A stretch of 47,349 nt of DNA from CAZCEC01 sp964497615 (GCA_964497615.1 CAZCEC010000050.1:1-47349); one strand, 5' to 3'; shown: positions 25,863 through 34,140, numbered from the stretch's first letter. The notes: generated by a model not told the origin, from the sequence alone. A program made the numbers and translations.

Positions 25863-26912
25863 TCACAGATACTGCGCAAACCAGGCCAGCGTCTGCGCCC
25901 AGGCATCCGCGGCGGCGGAGGCATTGTAGCGCGAACCGGTGTCATTGTTAAAGGCGTGGTCGGCGCCGGGGTAGATGATCTTCCGGAAGGTCTTGCCGGC
26001 GGCCTGCATGGCGGCCTCGATAGCGGGGATGCCGCCGTTGATGCGCCCGTCCAGCTCGCCATAGATGCCCAGCACGGCGGCGGCGATGTTGGGCACGCGG
26101 TCCACGGGCGGGTGCGGGCCGTAGTAGGGCACGGCGGCGCGCAATTCCGGCATCATCGTCGCCACCTGCCACGTCACGCCGCCGCCAAAGCAGAAGCCCG
26201 TCATCCCCAGCCGCTCGGGCGCGGCCTGCGGCAGGGTAGCCGTATATTCCCAGCCGCTGCGGAAGTCCTGGCCGTACTGCTCGGGGGTGAGGCCGCTGAG
26301 GGCGCCGGGCGCGCCGCCCTCACCCACCGCCGCGCTCCCGCCCTGCCGCGAGAGCAGGTCCACCGCCAGGGCCACGTAGCCGGCCTTGGCAAAGCGGCGC
26401 GTCACGTCCTGGATGTGGGCGGTGAGGCCGCGGTTCTCGTGGCACACCAGCACCACCGGGAACGGCCCCTCGCCCGCGGCGGGCACGGCCAGATAGCCGA
26501 GCAGGGTCGCGCCCTGGCCGGGGAACTCGACCGCCTGGGCCTGGATGGCCGGATCGTCGGGGAGGACGGTGCCGGCGGGGGCCGGCTGTGCGGGAGTGTG
26601 GGTGTCTGGGGGAATGGGCGTGGCTTCGCCGGGCACGTCGGTGGGGGCGGCGGTGGCGGTAGTGGCGGGCGGCGGGGAGTTGGTGGGCGCGGCGCTGGGC
26701 GCGGGGGTGCTGGAGGGGGGAACGGCCGTGTCCGTTGCGGCCAGGGTGGCAGTGGCGGCGGGCGCGGGGGCGCAGGCCGCGAGGAAGGATTCGGCCAGCA
26801 CGAGGCTGCCCGTCACGGAGGCGATCATCTTCAGGGCCTGGCGGCGGCTGAGGCGGCCTTCCTGGTAGTCTTCGGCGAACTCTTCGGCCAGATACTTTTG
26901 GAAGTGGTTCAT
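25863..26912 (-). CDS. Dienelactone hydrolase family lipoprotein
   Basis: A 349-residue alpha/beta hydrolase. The ATG at 26910-26912 has AGGAG 7 bases upstream. The leader has twin arginines (R23-R24, SRRQALKM), a hydrophobic stretch and a lipobox ending at C47 (LAAC), so it is probably exported by Tat and lipid-anchored. A Pro/Ala/Thr-rich linker (48-110) leads to the catalytic domain with the DLH triad C241 (GFCFGGG), D288 (GELDG) and H319 (ADHAF). Family members hydrolyse dienelactones and other esters; the physiological substrate is unknown. The long linker would hold the enzyme away from the membrane. Confidence 0.9.
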   Translation of the reverse strand: MNHFQKYLAEEFAEDYQEGRLSRRQALKMIASVTGSLVLAESFLAACAPAPAATATLAATDTAVPPSSTPAPSAAPTNSPPPATTATAAPTDVPGEATPIPPDTHTPAQPAPAGTVLPDDPAIQAQAVEFPGQGATLLGYLAVPAAGEGPFPVVLVCHENRGLTAHIQDVTRRFAKAGYVALAVDLLSRQGGSAAVGEGGAPGALSGLTPEQYGQDFRSGWEYTATLPQAAPERLGMTGFCFGGGVTWQVATMMPELRAAVPYYGPHPPVDRVPNIAAAVLGIYGELDGRINGGIPAIEAAMQAAGKTFRKIIYPGADHAFNNDTGSRYNASAAADAWAQTLAWFAQYL

Positions 26913-26939
26913 CGGGGTCTCCTGTGTACCAACGCAGTT

Positions 26940-27003
26940 GGGGCGAAGCATTTGGCTTCATGCCCTGCCAACTCATATGCCCAGGGCGCAAATGCTTCGC
27001 CCC
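26940..27003. repeat. Hairpin repeat with GGGGCGAAGCATTTG arms
   Basis: GGGGCGAAGCATTTG at 26940-26954 is perfectly inverted at 26989-27003, and a second 6-bp stem (GCCCTG/CAGGGC) lies inside. Arms of this kind are familiar from dispersed intergenic repeats in Chloroflexota and cyanobacteria. It lies just upstream of the dienelactone hydrolase gene. The remaining bases 27004-27103 hold nothing I can identify. Confidence 0.65.
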
Positions 27004-27103
27004 TACGTACGGCAGGGAGGCTGCGATGAATGTTGCGGCGTGGCGCGAAGATAGTGTCGTAGACACGCCCCGGTGGGGCGGCTCGGGCCAGGCAGCGCCG
27101 CCT

Positions 27104-27421
27104 CTACGCGGAGGGCAGCCCCACGCCGCCGAGGGTGTGAAATTCGCGGCGCTCGCCGAAGCCGGCGATGAGGGGCCGGGCGCGGGCGATGACGGCGCGC
27201 ACTTCGTCCGGCTTGAGCGAGTCATCGTGGGCCTGTTTGTCCGTCCACGCTTCGGTGACCCAGATAGCGTTGGGGTCGTCTTCGGCGACGTGGATGACGT
27301 ACAGCAGGCAGTTGGGGTTGCGGCGCAGGCTTTCGGCGGCTTCAAGCAGGATAGCGACCAGGTCGTCGCGCGCGCCATCGGCGGCGATGAATTGGCCGTG
27401 CAGGCCGTAGTAAGTTAGCAT
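27104..27421 (-). CDS. Antibiotic biosynthesis monooxygenase (ABM/YgiN-like)
   Basis: A 105-residue single-domain ferredoxin-like (ABM) protein: an N-terminal strand HGQFIAADGARDDLVAIL, the central NCLLYVIHVAEDDPNAIWVTEAW motif, and a C-terminal helix ending in ARPLIAGF. Homologues are cofactor-free monooxygenases acting on quinols or aromatic metabolites, and dimerise. The N-terminal YGLHGQF has the typical spacing. AGGAAG precedes the ATG at 27419-27421. No pathway partner is evident. Confidence 0.85.
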   Translation of the reverse strand: MLTYYGLHGQFIAADGARDDLVAILLEAAESLRRNPNCLLYVIHVAEDDPNAIWVTEAWTDKQAHDDSLKPDEVRAVIARARPLIAGFGERREFHTLGGVGLPSA

Positions 27422-27444
27422 GGTTCACTTCCTAGGGGGTCTGG

Positions 27445-27508
27445 CGGAGAGGGCCTGCCTTCGTGGCGCAGTTCAGCCGAGAGGGCCCGCCCTCGTAGCG
27501 TAGTTCAG
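27445..27508. repeat. Two 32-bp tandem repeats abutting tRNA-Ser
   Basis: Units at 27445-27476 and 27477-27508 start CGGAGAGGG/CCGAGAGGG and end GCAGTTCAG/GTAGTTCAG. The tRNA 3' end begins exactly at the next period boundary, 27509, with the same CGGAGAGGG. The units thus repeat part of the acceptor stem. Confidence 0.75.
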
Positions 27509-27596
27509 CGGAGAGGGTGGGATTCGAACCCACGGTGGCCCGAAGGACCACAACGGTTTTCGAGACCGCCCCATTCGTCCACTCTGGCACCTCTCC
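27509..27596 (-). tRNA. tRNA-Ser (anticodon CGA)
   Basis: An 88-base class II tRNA on the minus strand. The acceptor stem GGAGAGG/CCTCTCC pairs fully, with G as discriminator. The anticodon loop CTCGAAA gives CGA (27560-27562), reading UCG codons. A long variable arm (GTGGTCC...GGGCCAC, with TTCG loop) and a GGTTCGAATCC T-arm are present. The 3' CCA is not encoded. UCG is the rarest match in a serine set but suits a high-GC genome. Confidence 0.96.
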
Positions 27597-27671
27597 GGGG
27601 ATGATTATAGCAGGGGACCAGGCCTTTGTCACGAACGATGCGAGCAATCGAGCAATTGCCCCGCCACCACT

Positions 27672-27677
27672 TATAAT
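27672..27677 (+). promoter_or_regulatory. -10 element upstream of the PII-like gene
   Basis: A perfect TATAAT lies 39 bases before the start codon at 27717, leaving a leader of about 33 bases with AAAGGA before the ATG. No clear -35 is seen. Confidence 0.45.
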
Positions 27678-27716
27678 CCAGTGGAGCCGCCGACTCAAGC
27701 GAAAGGACAATGCGCG

Positions 27717-28070
27717 ATGCACATGCTGATGTTTGTGTTGGACGATCCCCAACAGCTTGACCCGATCCTGGAGGCCTGGGAGGCGCTCGGCGTGAGCGGC
27801 GTGACCATCGTGGAAAGCACCGGCTATCAGCGGCGCAAGAAGCAGCGCGCGCGCCTGCCAATGCGGTTTAGCTTCGAGCCGCTGGCGCTGGGCGGGGAGG
27901 AGGGCCACTACACCCTGTTCACCATCGTCTCGGACGAGGCGCAGGCGCGGCAATGCCTGAGCGCGGCCGAAGGCGTGCTGGGCGATCTGGACGGGCCCGA
28001 CACCGGCGTGCTGGCCGCCTGGCCGCTCAGCGTGGTGAAGGGCGTACCAGGCAAGCGGGAGGCGGACTAA
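27717..28070 (+). CDS. PII-like small protein
   Basis: A 117-residue protein starting at ATG 27717 (HMLMFVLDDPQQLDPILEAW) after AAAGGA. The pattern strand-helix-strand with VSGVTIVESTGY after the first helix and HYTLFTIVSDEAQARQCL later is that of ferredoxin-fold PII-like and related trimeric regulators, in which the ESTG(Y) turn follows strand 2. It lacks the T-loop tyrosine and nucleotide residues that I could identify with confidence. Its stop overlaps the start of a cation exchanger (TAATG), so the two are translationally coupled and may interact, as PII-like proteins often do with transporters. Confidence 0.6.
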   Translation: MHMLMFVLDDPQQLDPILEAWEALGVSGVTIVESTGYQRRKKQRARLPMRFSFEPLALGGEEGHYTLFTIVSDEAQARQCLSAAEGVLGDLDGPDTGVLAAWPLSVVKGVPGKREAD

Positions 28071-29056
28071 TGGTCTGGCTGATCTTCGCCGGCAGCTCGG
28101 CGCTGCTGGTCGCGGCGGCCGTCAAGCTGGCCGATTACGGCGACGTGATCGCGGTGCGGACGAAGCTGGGCGGCATGTTCATCGGCACACTGCTGCTGGC
28201 CGGCGCAACCTCTTTGCCTGAACTGCTGACGGCCGTCAATTCGCTGAGCCAGGGCGTGCCGGGGCTGGCCGCCGGGAGCATGTTCGGCAGCAACATGTTC
28301 AACATGCTGCTGCTGGCGGTGCTGGATATGCTCAACCAGCGGACCCGCATCCTGCGGCGGGTGGCGCTGCGGCACGCGCTGACCGGCAGCCTGGCGGTGC
28401 TGCTGATCGGGCTGGCGGCGTTCTTCAAGCTGGCCGACCTGGACTTGCAGATCGGCTGGGTGGGGGTGGACAGCCTGGTGCTGATGGGGACCTATCTGGT
28501 GGGCGCCCGCCTGCTCCAATCGAGCAACCTGAACTCGGCCACGGCCAGCCCGGAAATCGACGAGGCCAAGACGCCCAGCCTGGCGCGGGCCGCCCTGGGG
28601 TTTGGATTGGCGACGGCGGTGCTGGTGATCGTCGCGCCCTTCCTGGTCAGCAGCAGCGCCGAGATCGCGGCCATCACCGGGCTGGGGACCGGCTTCGTGG
28701 GCATGGCGCTGCTGGCCATCGTCACCTCGCTGCCGGAACTAACGACGACGCTGGCGGCGGTGCGGCTGGGGGCCTACGACCTGGCGGTGGGCAACCTGTT
28801 CGGCAGCAATATGTTCAACATCTTTGCGCTGGGTCTGACCGACGTGTTCTATCTGGAGGGCCGCTTCCTGGGCGCGATTGACCCCGGCTTCGCGCTGGCG
28901 GCGTTGGTGGGCCTGGTGCTCACCGGGCTGGGGCTGATCGGCAACCTGGCGCGGCTGGAGCGGCGGTGGTGGATCATCGAGGCCGATGCGCTGCTGCTGG
29001 TGCTGGCCTACCTGGGCGGGCTGTGGCTGTTATATACGCGGGGGATCGGCGTGTGA
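28070..29056 (+). CDS. Calcium/sodium:cation exchanger (CaCA family)
   Basis: A 328-residue membrane protein with about ten helices and two alpha-repeats: GATSLPE with E51 followed by GSMFGSNMFNM, and VTSLPE with E223 followed by GNLFGSNMFNIF. The paired glutamates and GSN motifs are the ion-binding signature of Na+/Ca2+ exchangers and K+-dependent relatives. The start is the ATG at 28070 overlapping the upstream TAA; the longer frame before it is a shadow. Counter-ion cannot be told. Coupling with the PII-like gene is notable. Confidence 0.9.
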   Translation: MVWLIFAGSSALLVAAAVKLADYGDVIAVRTKLGGMFIGTLLLAGATSLPELLTAVNSLSQGVPGLAAGSMFGSNMFNMLLLAVLDMLNQRTRILRRVALRHALTGSLAVLLIGLAAFFKLADLDLQIGWVGVDSLVLMGTYLVGARLLQSSNLNSATASPEIDEAKTPSLARAALGFGLATAVLVIVAPFLVSSSAEIAAITGLGTGFVGMALLAIVTSLPELTTTLAAVRLGAYDLAVGNLFGSNMFNIFALGLTDVFYLEGRFLGAIDPGFALAALVGLVLTGLGLIGNLARLERRWWIIEADALLLVLAYLGGLWLLYTRGIGV

Positions 29057-29110
29057 GCGAGCTATTCAGGGATGGGTACGAAGACCAGCAGACGGCACGA
29101 AGCTTCTGAC

Positions 29111-29428
29111 CTACGGTTCAGACGCAAGCAAGCGCTGTACGACAAAGTAGGCGGCGAGTCCTACGACAAGCAGAGCACCGAACAAAATCCGACCGAACGG
29201 AGAGGCGTTCCAACTCGGCACGAATATCGCCACCATGGCGTTGATGACGCCCCCACCCAGGGCAAGGACTGCCACGCCATCAAACAGTCGAAGCAAAACC
29301 GCCGTTCGGCCGCCGCGTTCGATAACTTGCCGATAACGGCGCGCATACCTTCGCCGTAGTCGTCCGCGCTGGATGAAGCCAACGACGAAGAGCACCGACA
29401 GGGCGGCGAGGCAGACGAGGATGTCCAC
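29111..29428 (-). CDS. Small membrane protein, three helices
   Basis: A 105-residue protein: hydrophobic segments at about residues 2-18, 48-68 and 78-98, with a very basic loop (RGRLRRRYARRYRQVIERGGR) after the first. It starts 3 bases after the stop of the beta-CASP nuclease gene, so it is the last gene of that operon. I recognise no family. The basic loop could contact nucleic acid or lipid head groups, but this is speculation. Confidence 0.6.
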   Translation of the reverse strand: MDILVCLAALSVLFVVGFIQRGRLRRRYARRYRQVIERGGRTAVLLRLFDGVAVLALGGGVINAMVAIFVPSWNASPFGRILFGALLVVGLAAYFVVQRLLASEP

Positions 29429-29431
29429 CGG

Positions 29432-30826
29432 TCACAGTTCGACGGTTTCGTGGAGCTGGGGGGCGACGACCCCCGGCAGCCCCGCTGTGTGCAAGGCCAG
29501 CCGCAAGGCGCCCAGCGCGGCCGGCTCGCCGTGGACAAGGAAGACGCGCTGGACGCGCGGCTTGAGCGCCTCGGCCCAGCGCACGAGCAACTCGTGGCCG
29601 GCGTGGCCGGAGTAGCCGTTGATGGTGGCGACCTGCGCTTTGACCCGGTACTCGTCGCCGAAAATCTTGACCGGCGAGACGCCATCCGCCAGACGGCGGC
29701 CGAGGGTGTGGGGGGCCTGCCACGAGACGATCAGGATGGTGTTGCGCGGGTCTTCGATGTTGTGGCGCAGATGGTGCAGGATGCGGCCGCTCTCGGCCAT
29801 GCCGGAGGTGCTGATGACGATGAAGGGCCCCGGCCGTTCGTTCAGCGCGATGCTCTCCTGCGCCGAGCGCGTGTAGGTCAGGCTGGCGAACTCCAGCGGG
29901 TGGCCGTTGCGGCGCATGAAGTCGCGCGTCTCCTGGTCGTACAGGTTGATGTGGTCGCGGAAGACCTCGGACACGTCCGTCGCCAGCGGGCTGTCCACGA
30001 ACACCGGCAGCGGCGGGATCTCGCGCGCCTTCATCAGCCGGTTCAATTCGTAGACGATCTCCTGCGCGCGGCCCACGGCGAAGGAGGGGATGATGATCTT
30101 GCCTTTACGCGCCACGGTGTCCTTCACCACCTGGGTTAGTTCGGCAAAGGCGGCCTCCGGCGGCTGGTGGCTGCGCCCGCCATAGGTGCTCTCCATGATG
30201 ACGGCGTCCAGATCTTCCAGCAGGGTGGGGTCGCGCAGGATGGGCAGGTTCATGCGGCCGATATCGCCAGAGAAGCCCAGCCGCACGTGGCGGCCGTTTT
30301 CTTCGATCTCCAGCACCACGCTGGCCGAGCCGAGCATGTGCCCGGCGTCATAGTAGGTGGCGGTCACGCCGGGCGCGACCTTAAAAGCCTGCTTGTAGGG
30401 CTTACCCTCGAACTGCTTCAGCGCCGCCTCGGCGTGGTCCTCGGTGTACAGCGGCTCATAGTCTGCCGGCTTGCCGCGCTTGAGGGCCCGCCGGTTGAGG
30501 TACTCCGCGTCGGACTCCTGAATCCGGCCCGAGTCGCGCAGCATGTACTCGCACAGGTCCTTCGTGGCGTAGGTGGCGTAGATGGGGCCGCGAAACCCCT
30601 GGCGCGTCAGGTTGGGGATCAGCCCCGAGTGGTCAATGTGGGCGTGCGACAGCACCAGCGCATCCACCTCGCCGGGCCGGAACATGAAGTGCTTATTGCG
30701 GTAGTTGGATTCGCTGCGCTTGCCCTGGTACAGCCCGCAATCGAGCAGGATGCGGCTGCCGTTAACGGTGACAAGATGCTGCGAGCCGGTGACGGTTTGG
30801 GCGGCGCCGTGAAAGGTGATTTCCAT
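29432..30826 (-). CDS. Beta-CASP metallo-beta-lactamase-fold RNase
   Basis: A 464-residue protein beginning EITFHGAAQTVTGSQHLV, the standard start of the YSH1/CPSF73-like bacterial family. The metal motif SHAHIDHSG supplies H61, H63, D65 and H66; further ligands lie in DAGHMLGSASV and near GYSGHA. The beta-CASP insert and the C-terminal RMMBL motif (VFLVHGEPAA) are present. Homologues are endo/exoribonucleases. The ATG follows directly on the RNase D stop (TAGATG), so two RNA-degrading enzymes are made together. It has no KH domain, unlike the archaeal versions. Confidence 0.92.
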   Translation of the reverse strand: MEITFHGAAQTVTGSQHLVTVNGSRILLDCGLYQGKRSESNYRNKHFMFRPGEVDALVLSHAHIDHSGLIPNLTRQGFRGPIYATYATKDLCEYMLRDSGRIQESDAEYLNRRALKRGKPADYEPLYTEDHAEAALKQFEGKPYKQAFKVAPGVTATYYDAGHMLGSASVVLEIEENGRHVRLGFSGDIGRMNLPILRDPTLLEDLDAVIMESTYGGRSHQPPEAAFAELTQVVKDTVARKGKIIIPSFAVGRAQEIVYELNRLMKAREIPPLPVFVDSPLATDVSEVFRDHINLYDQETRDFMRRNGHPLEFASLTYTRSAQESIALNERPGPFIVISTSGMAESGRILHHLRHNIEDPRNTILIVSWQAPHTLGRRLADGVSPVKIFGDEYRVKAQVATINGYSGHAGHELLVRWAEALKPRVQRVFLVHGEPAALGALRLALHTAGLPGVVAPQLHETVEL

Positions 30827-31984
30827 CTAGTTGCCTGCCAGGACTTTCAGGATCTCTTCGCCATAGGCCCGCCGCCGCCAGGGGCCGAGGTGCTCGATGG
30901 CAGCCAGGGCCTCCGGCGTGCGCGGGTTGAGGCGGGCCAGCTCGGATAGGGCCTCGCGCGGGATGATGACGTCGCTCTCCACCCCGCGCGCCTTGGCCCG
31001 CTTCTTGCGCCATTGGTGGAGCAGTTCATACCGTTCGCGCACCTCGTCGGGCACGCGCTCGGTGTACGGCGGGCGCGCGGGCGGCGCGGCCTCGCCCCGG
31101 CGCACGGCGGCCAGCAAGCTCGCCCCATGCCGCCGCACCTGGTGGGGCGTCATGCCGGGCAGGTGCTTGAGGCCCGCCAGGCTGCGCGGGGCGGCCTGCG
31201 CCACGGCCAGCAGGGTGCCGTCGCTCATGATTTTGAACGGCGGTCGGTCGGCACGCTCGGCCTGCTGCTCGCGGTAGGCAAACAACTCGCGCAGGATGGC
31301 GGCCTGGGCCGGGGTCAGGTCGCGGGCGCCGTTGACGCGCCAGAAGGCGTGGGCGCCCGGCGCGGCGCCGTTGGACCCGGTGGCGCGCTCCAGCCGCTCG
31401 AACTCCTCCTGCGCTTCCTCGGCGCGGCCTTGCGCCATTAACTCGGCCTGCAGCCGGTCGCGCAGAGACAGCAAGTAGTGCGTGTCCAGCCGGGCATAGT
31501 CCAGCAGGTCGGGCGGCAGGGGGCGGGCGCCCCAGTCGGCGCGCTGAAAGCGCTTGTTCAGCCGCACGCCGAAGTTGGCCTCCAGCAGGGCGCCCAGGCC
31601 AAGCTGCGGCCAACCCAGGGTGCGGGCGGCCACCATCGTGTCGAACAGGCTGGCAAAGGTGAAGCCGTAGTCGCGTTTGAGGCAGATGACGTCGTATTCG
31701 GCGGCGTGGAAAATCTTCTGCCGGGCCGGGTCCGCGAACAGGGGGCCCAGGGCGCCCAGGCCCGGCCCGCCCGCCGCTTCGTCCAGCGCCAGCGGGTCCA
31801 GGATGTAGTCCTGCGCCGGGGTGGAAAACTGGATCAGGCACACGCGCTCGCGGTAGGCGTGCAGGCTGTTGGACTCGGTGTCCACGCCGACGGCAGGCTC
31901 GGCGGCCAGCGCGGCCAGCAGCCGGTCGAGGGCGGGCGCATCGGCCACCAGCAGGGGCGGCGGCAGCGCGGGGGTATCCGTCAT
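30827..31984 (-). CDS. rnd: Ribonuclease D
   Basis: A 385-residue DEDDy 3'-5' exoribonuclease. The ATG at 31982-31984 overlaps the upstream stop (ATGA); the longer frame is a shadow. Exo motif I has D35 and E37 (VGVDTESN), motif II the Asp in HAAEYDVICL, and motif III Tyr and Asp in DYARLDTHYLL. An HRDC-type region follows (AILRELFAYREQQAERADRPPFKIMSDGTL split across residues 240-280), then a basic stretch QWRKKRAKARG. It trims tRNA precursor 3' ends in well-studied bacteria. This gene lies between an epimerase and a beta-CASP nuclease. Confidence 0.9.
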   Translation of the reverse strand: MTDTPALPPPLLVADAPALDRLLAALAAEPAVGVDTESNSLHAYRERVCLIQFSTPAQDYILDPLALDEAAGGPGLGALGPLFADPARQKIFHAAEYDVICLKRDYGFTFASLFDTMVAARTLGWPQLGLGALLEANFGVRLNKRFQRADWGARPLPPDLLDYARLDTHYLLSLRDRLQAELMAQGRAEEAQEEFERLERATGSNGAAPGAHAFWRVNGARDLTPAQAAILRELFAYREQQAERADRPPFKIMSDGTLLAVAQAAPRSLAGLKHLPGMTPHQVRRHGASLLAAVRRGEAAPPARPPYTERVPDEVRERYELLHQWRKKRAKARGVESDVIIPREALSELARLNPRTPEALAAIEHLGPWRRRAYGEEILKVLAGN

Positions 31985-33177
31985 GCGGGCATTGTCGGGG
32001 CAAGCGGCGAATTGGTCAATTGGTCCAGCAGACGCCAGCCCAGCCACAGGGCGCGTGGGACGTGGAAGCAGCCCTTGTAGGGCCCACCCTTGAAGGTGTG
32101 CGTCACCTCGCCGCGGCGGTTGAGGTAGCCGAACCATTCGCCGTGGGTGCGGTCGGGGAAGTGCGCGAAGGCATAGTCCTTCGCGCGCACCAAGCGTTCC
32201 CAGTCGGCGGGGTCGCGCTCCAGGCTGTACAGCATCAGCAGGGCCACCAGGGCTTCGCAGTGCGGCCACCAGAGCTTCATGTCCCATTCGAGCTGGATCG
32301 GCGAGCCGCCCTCGGCATCGAGGAAGTACAGCAGGCCGCCGTGCTCGGCATCCCAGCCCAGGTCAAAGGACTGGCGGATGATCTCGGCGGCCAACTGGGT
32401 GAGCGCGGCATCGTTGAGCCGCGCCGCCCAGCGCAGCAGGAACCAGCCAGCCTCGATGGCGTGACCGGGGTTAAGCAGCCGGCCCTGCGCCAGGTCGGGC
32501 CGCAGTTCCCCGGCGGGACCGGCATACTCATACAGCTTGCCGCCGGCAAAGTGATGGCGCAGGCGGCCAATGCAGTCGTCCACCTGCGGCTGATAGGCGG
32601 CGAAGTCGTCCCCGGCCAGTTCGTCAATCAGGTTGAGGACGATCATGGGCACAGCCAGCGATTGGAGGGCCGGGTCGCCGGCCAGCGCGGGGCGGCCCAT
32701 CTTGGCCGGGTCCACCACCATCTCCCAGATCGTGGCGAACATGGCGCGAGCCGCCTGCGCCAGGCGCGGGTCGCCAGCGGCGCGGGCGTGCTCAGCCAGC
32801 GCCAGCGCGTAGAAGCACTCGGAAAAGAGCTTGCGCTGCTGGTAGATCGGCTGGCCGTCGGCGGTCAGGGCGAAGTATACGCGCCCATTGGGGGCCAGGG
32901 CGTGTTTCCTTAAGAAATCCATGCCCAGGCGGGCGAGTTCGAGCCAGCGCGGGTTTGGCTCGACGTCGTTGTAGAGCTTGCTATACATCCACACCTGGCG
33001 GGCCTGGAGCCAGACGTTCTTGGTGGGGTCGTACACGCGCCCGGCGCGGTCGAGGTGGTTGAAGTAGCCGCCGTGCGCGTGGTCGGGCGAGTGGCGCTCC
33101 CAAAACGGGATGACCGACTCGAATAGTTCATTCTCAAACTCGCCCTTCAGGGCCTGGAGGGCACGGGCATCGGGCAT
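31981..33177 (-). CDS. AGE-family sugar 2-epimerase/isomerase
   Basis: A 398-residue (alpha/alpha)6-barrel protein of the N-acylglucosamine 2-epimerase family. Active-site landmarks: NPGHAIEAGW with a conserved His, KLWWPHCEAL with a second catalytic His, and HTFKGGPYKGCFHVPRAL near the C-terminus. Members interconvert N-acylglucosamine/N-acylmannosamine, cellobiose, or mannose/fructose; I cannot pick one. It is the first gene of a four-gene operon, overlapping rnd by 4 bases. No obvious -10 is seen close to its start at 33177. Confidence 0.9.
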   Translation of the reverse strand: MPDARALQALKGEFENELFESVIPFWERHSPDHAHGGYFNHLDRAGRVYDPTKNVWLQARQVWMYSKLYNDVEPNPRWLELARLGMDFLRKHALAPNGRVYFALTADGQPIYQQRKLFSECFYALALAEHARAAGDPRLAQAARAMFATIWEMVVDPAKMGRPALAGDPALQSLAVPMIVLNLIDELAGDDFAAYQPQVDDCIGRLRHHFAGGKLYEYAGPAGELRPDLAQGRLLNPGHAIEAGWFLLRWAARLNDAALTQLAAEIIRQSFDLGWDAEHGGLLYFLDAEGGSPIQLEWDMKLWWPHCEALVALLMLYSLERDPADWERLVRAKDYAFAHFPDRTHGEWFGYLNRRGEVTHTFKGGPYKGCFHVPRALWLGWRLLDQLTNSPLAPTMPA

Positions 33178-33300
33178 GGCGGCTGCCTTTCTGGGCGGAT
33201 GGGCGGGGAGGCGCGCATGGGCCGCGGCATTGAACCCTCGGGCGGGCCGGGCGTCAAGCCGGGGGGCGGCTCAATATTGCCCGTTGTTGACCGGCTTTGT

Positions 33301-33329
33301 TTGACTCCCTCCACTGTTTGTGATAGATT
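33301..33329 (+). promoter_or_regulatory. Candidate distal promoter of the cytochrome operon
   Basis: TTGACT (33301-33306) and TAGATT (33324-33329) are separated by 17 bases. It lies 105 bases before the Rieske start, and an imperfect hairpin (33337-33388) lies between. Confidence 0.4.
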
Positions 33330-33387
33330 TTACTTGCCCTGCCGCCAGTGGAAAAAGGCCCTGGCATGGCCCCTTTGTGCTGGCAGG

Positions 33388-33396
33388 TGCTATAAT
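33388..33396 (+). promoter_or_regulatory. Extended -10 promoter of the cytochrome operon
   Basis: TGCTATAAT is a perfect extended -10 (TGnTATAAT). Transcription would start near 33403, giving a leader of about 32 bases with GAGG before the ATG at 33435. No -35 is required for this promoter class. The rest of the 257-base gap, 33178-33300, shows nothing clear. Confidence 0.65.
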
Positions 33397-33434
33397 CGGC
33401 CAATTCCACATTAGAAATCGAGGATGCAACGACT

Positions 33435-34097
33435 ATGGCGGCAGCCGCTCGTCAAGCCCCCGCAACCACGCCGGCCCCCAGTGTGGCCCCCATGTCACGC
33501 CGGGAGTTCCTGTATTACATTTGGGCCGCCAGCATGGCGCTGTTCCTGGCTGAAACCGGCGGCGCCATCCTGTGGTTCGCCATCCCCCGCTTCCGCGCGG
33601 GCGAGTTCGGCGGTGTGTTCGAACTGGATGCCACCGTCGTCCCCCCGCCCGACTCCGGCCCAGTGAGCTTCGACGCCGGCCGCTTCTGGCTGGTGAACAT
33701 CGGCCCCGGCGACCTGGAACAGCACAACGCCTCCAATGACGGCAAGTTGGCCGCCGACTATCCGCAGACGCAGGGCCTCAAGGCGCTGTACAAAATCTGC
33801 GTACACCTGGGCTGCCTGTACAAATGGGTGCCCACCACCCACCGGTTTGAGTGCCCGTGCCACGGGTCCAAGTACCTGCCCACCGGCGCGCGCGTGGACG
33901 GCCCGGCGCGCCGCAACCTGGACGTGTTTATCATCACGGCCAAAGACGCCAGCGGCAACGTGATCGCCACCACCGAGGCGACGGCCGGTAACCTGGACGG
34001 TTCGGCCATTGACATCACCGGCGCGGCCACCCTGGAGATCAACACCGGGCGGCGCATCAACGGCGAAGTAAACTCGGCCCCCGGCGGCGGCAAGTAG
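33435..34097 (+). CDS. qcrA: Rieske [2Fe-2S] subunit of the quinol:electron acceptor complex
   Basis: A 220-residue membrane-anchored Rieske protein. After a Pro/Ala-rich start comes SRREFLYYIWAASMALFLAE, a twin-arginine signal-anchor. The cluster domain has both boxes: CVHLGC with ligands C122 and H124, and CPCHGS with ligands C140 and H143; C127 and C142 are the disulfide pair. It would pass electrons from quinol to cytochrome c. It is the first gene of a three-gene operon with cytochrome b and a dihaem cytochrome c. Confidence 0.93.
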   Translation: MAAAARQAPATTPAPSVAPMSRREFLYYIWAASMALFLAETGGAILWFAIPRFRAGEFGGVFELDATVVPPPDSGPVSFDAGRFWLVNIGPGDLEQHNASNDGKLAADYPQTQGLKALYKICVHLGCLYKWVPTTHRFECPCHGSKYLPTGARVDGPARRNLDVFIITAKDASGNVIATTEATAGNLDGSAIDITGAATLEINTGRRINGEVNSAPGGGK

Positions 34098-34140
34098 CGC
34101 GGCCCGGTTTCAATTTAGCCTGCCACTTACGGAGCGTCAT

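Noticed and set aside
24858..27029. 723-codon open frame on the plus strand
   Set aside because: It is antisense to the rhodanese and dienelactone hydrolase genes, is rich in Gly/Arg/His low complexity and has no recognisable domain; a high-GC shadow.
27509..27596. Possible tRNA-Sec, given selA in the window
   Set aside because: The anticodon is CGA, not TCA, and the acceptor stem has 7 pairs as in ordinary tRNA-Ser.
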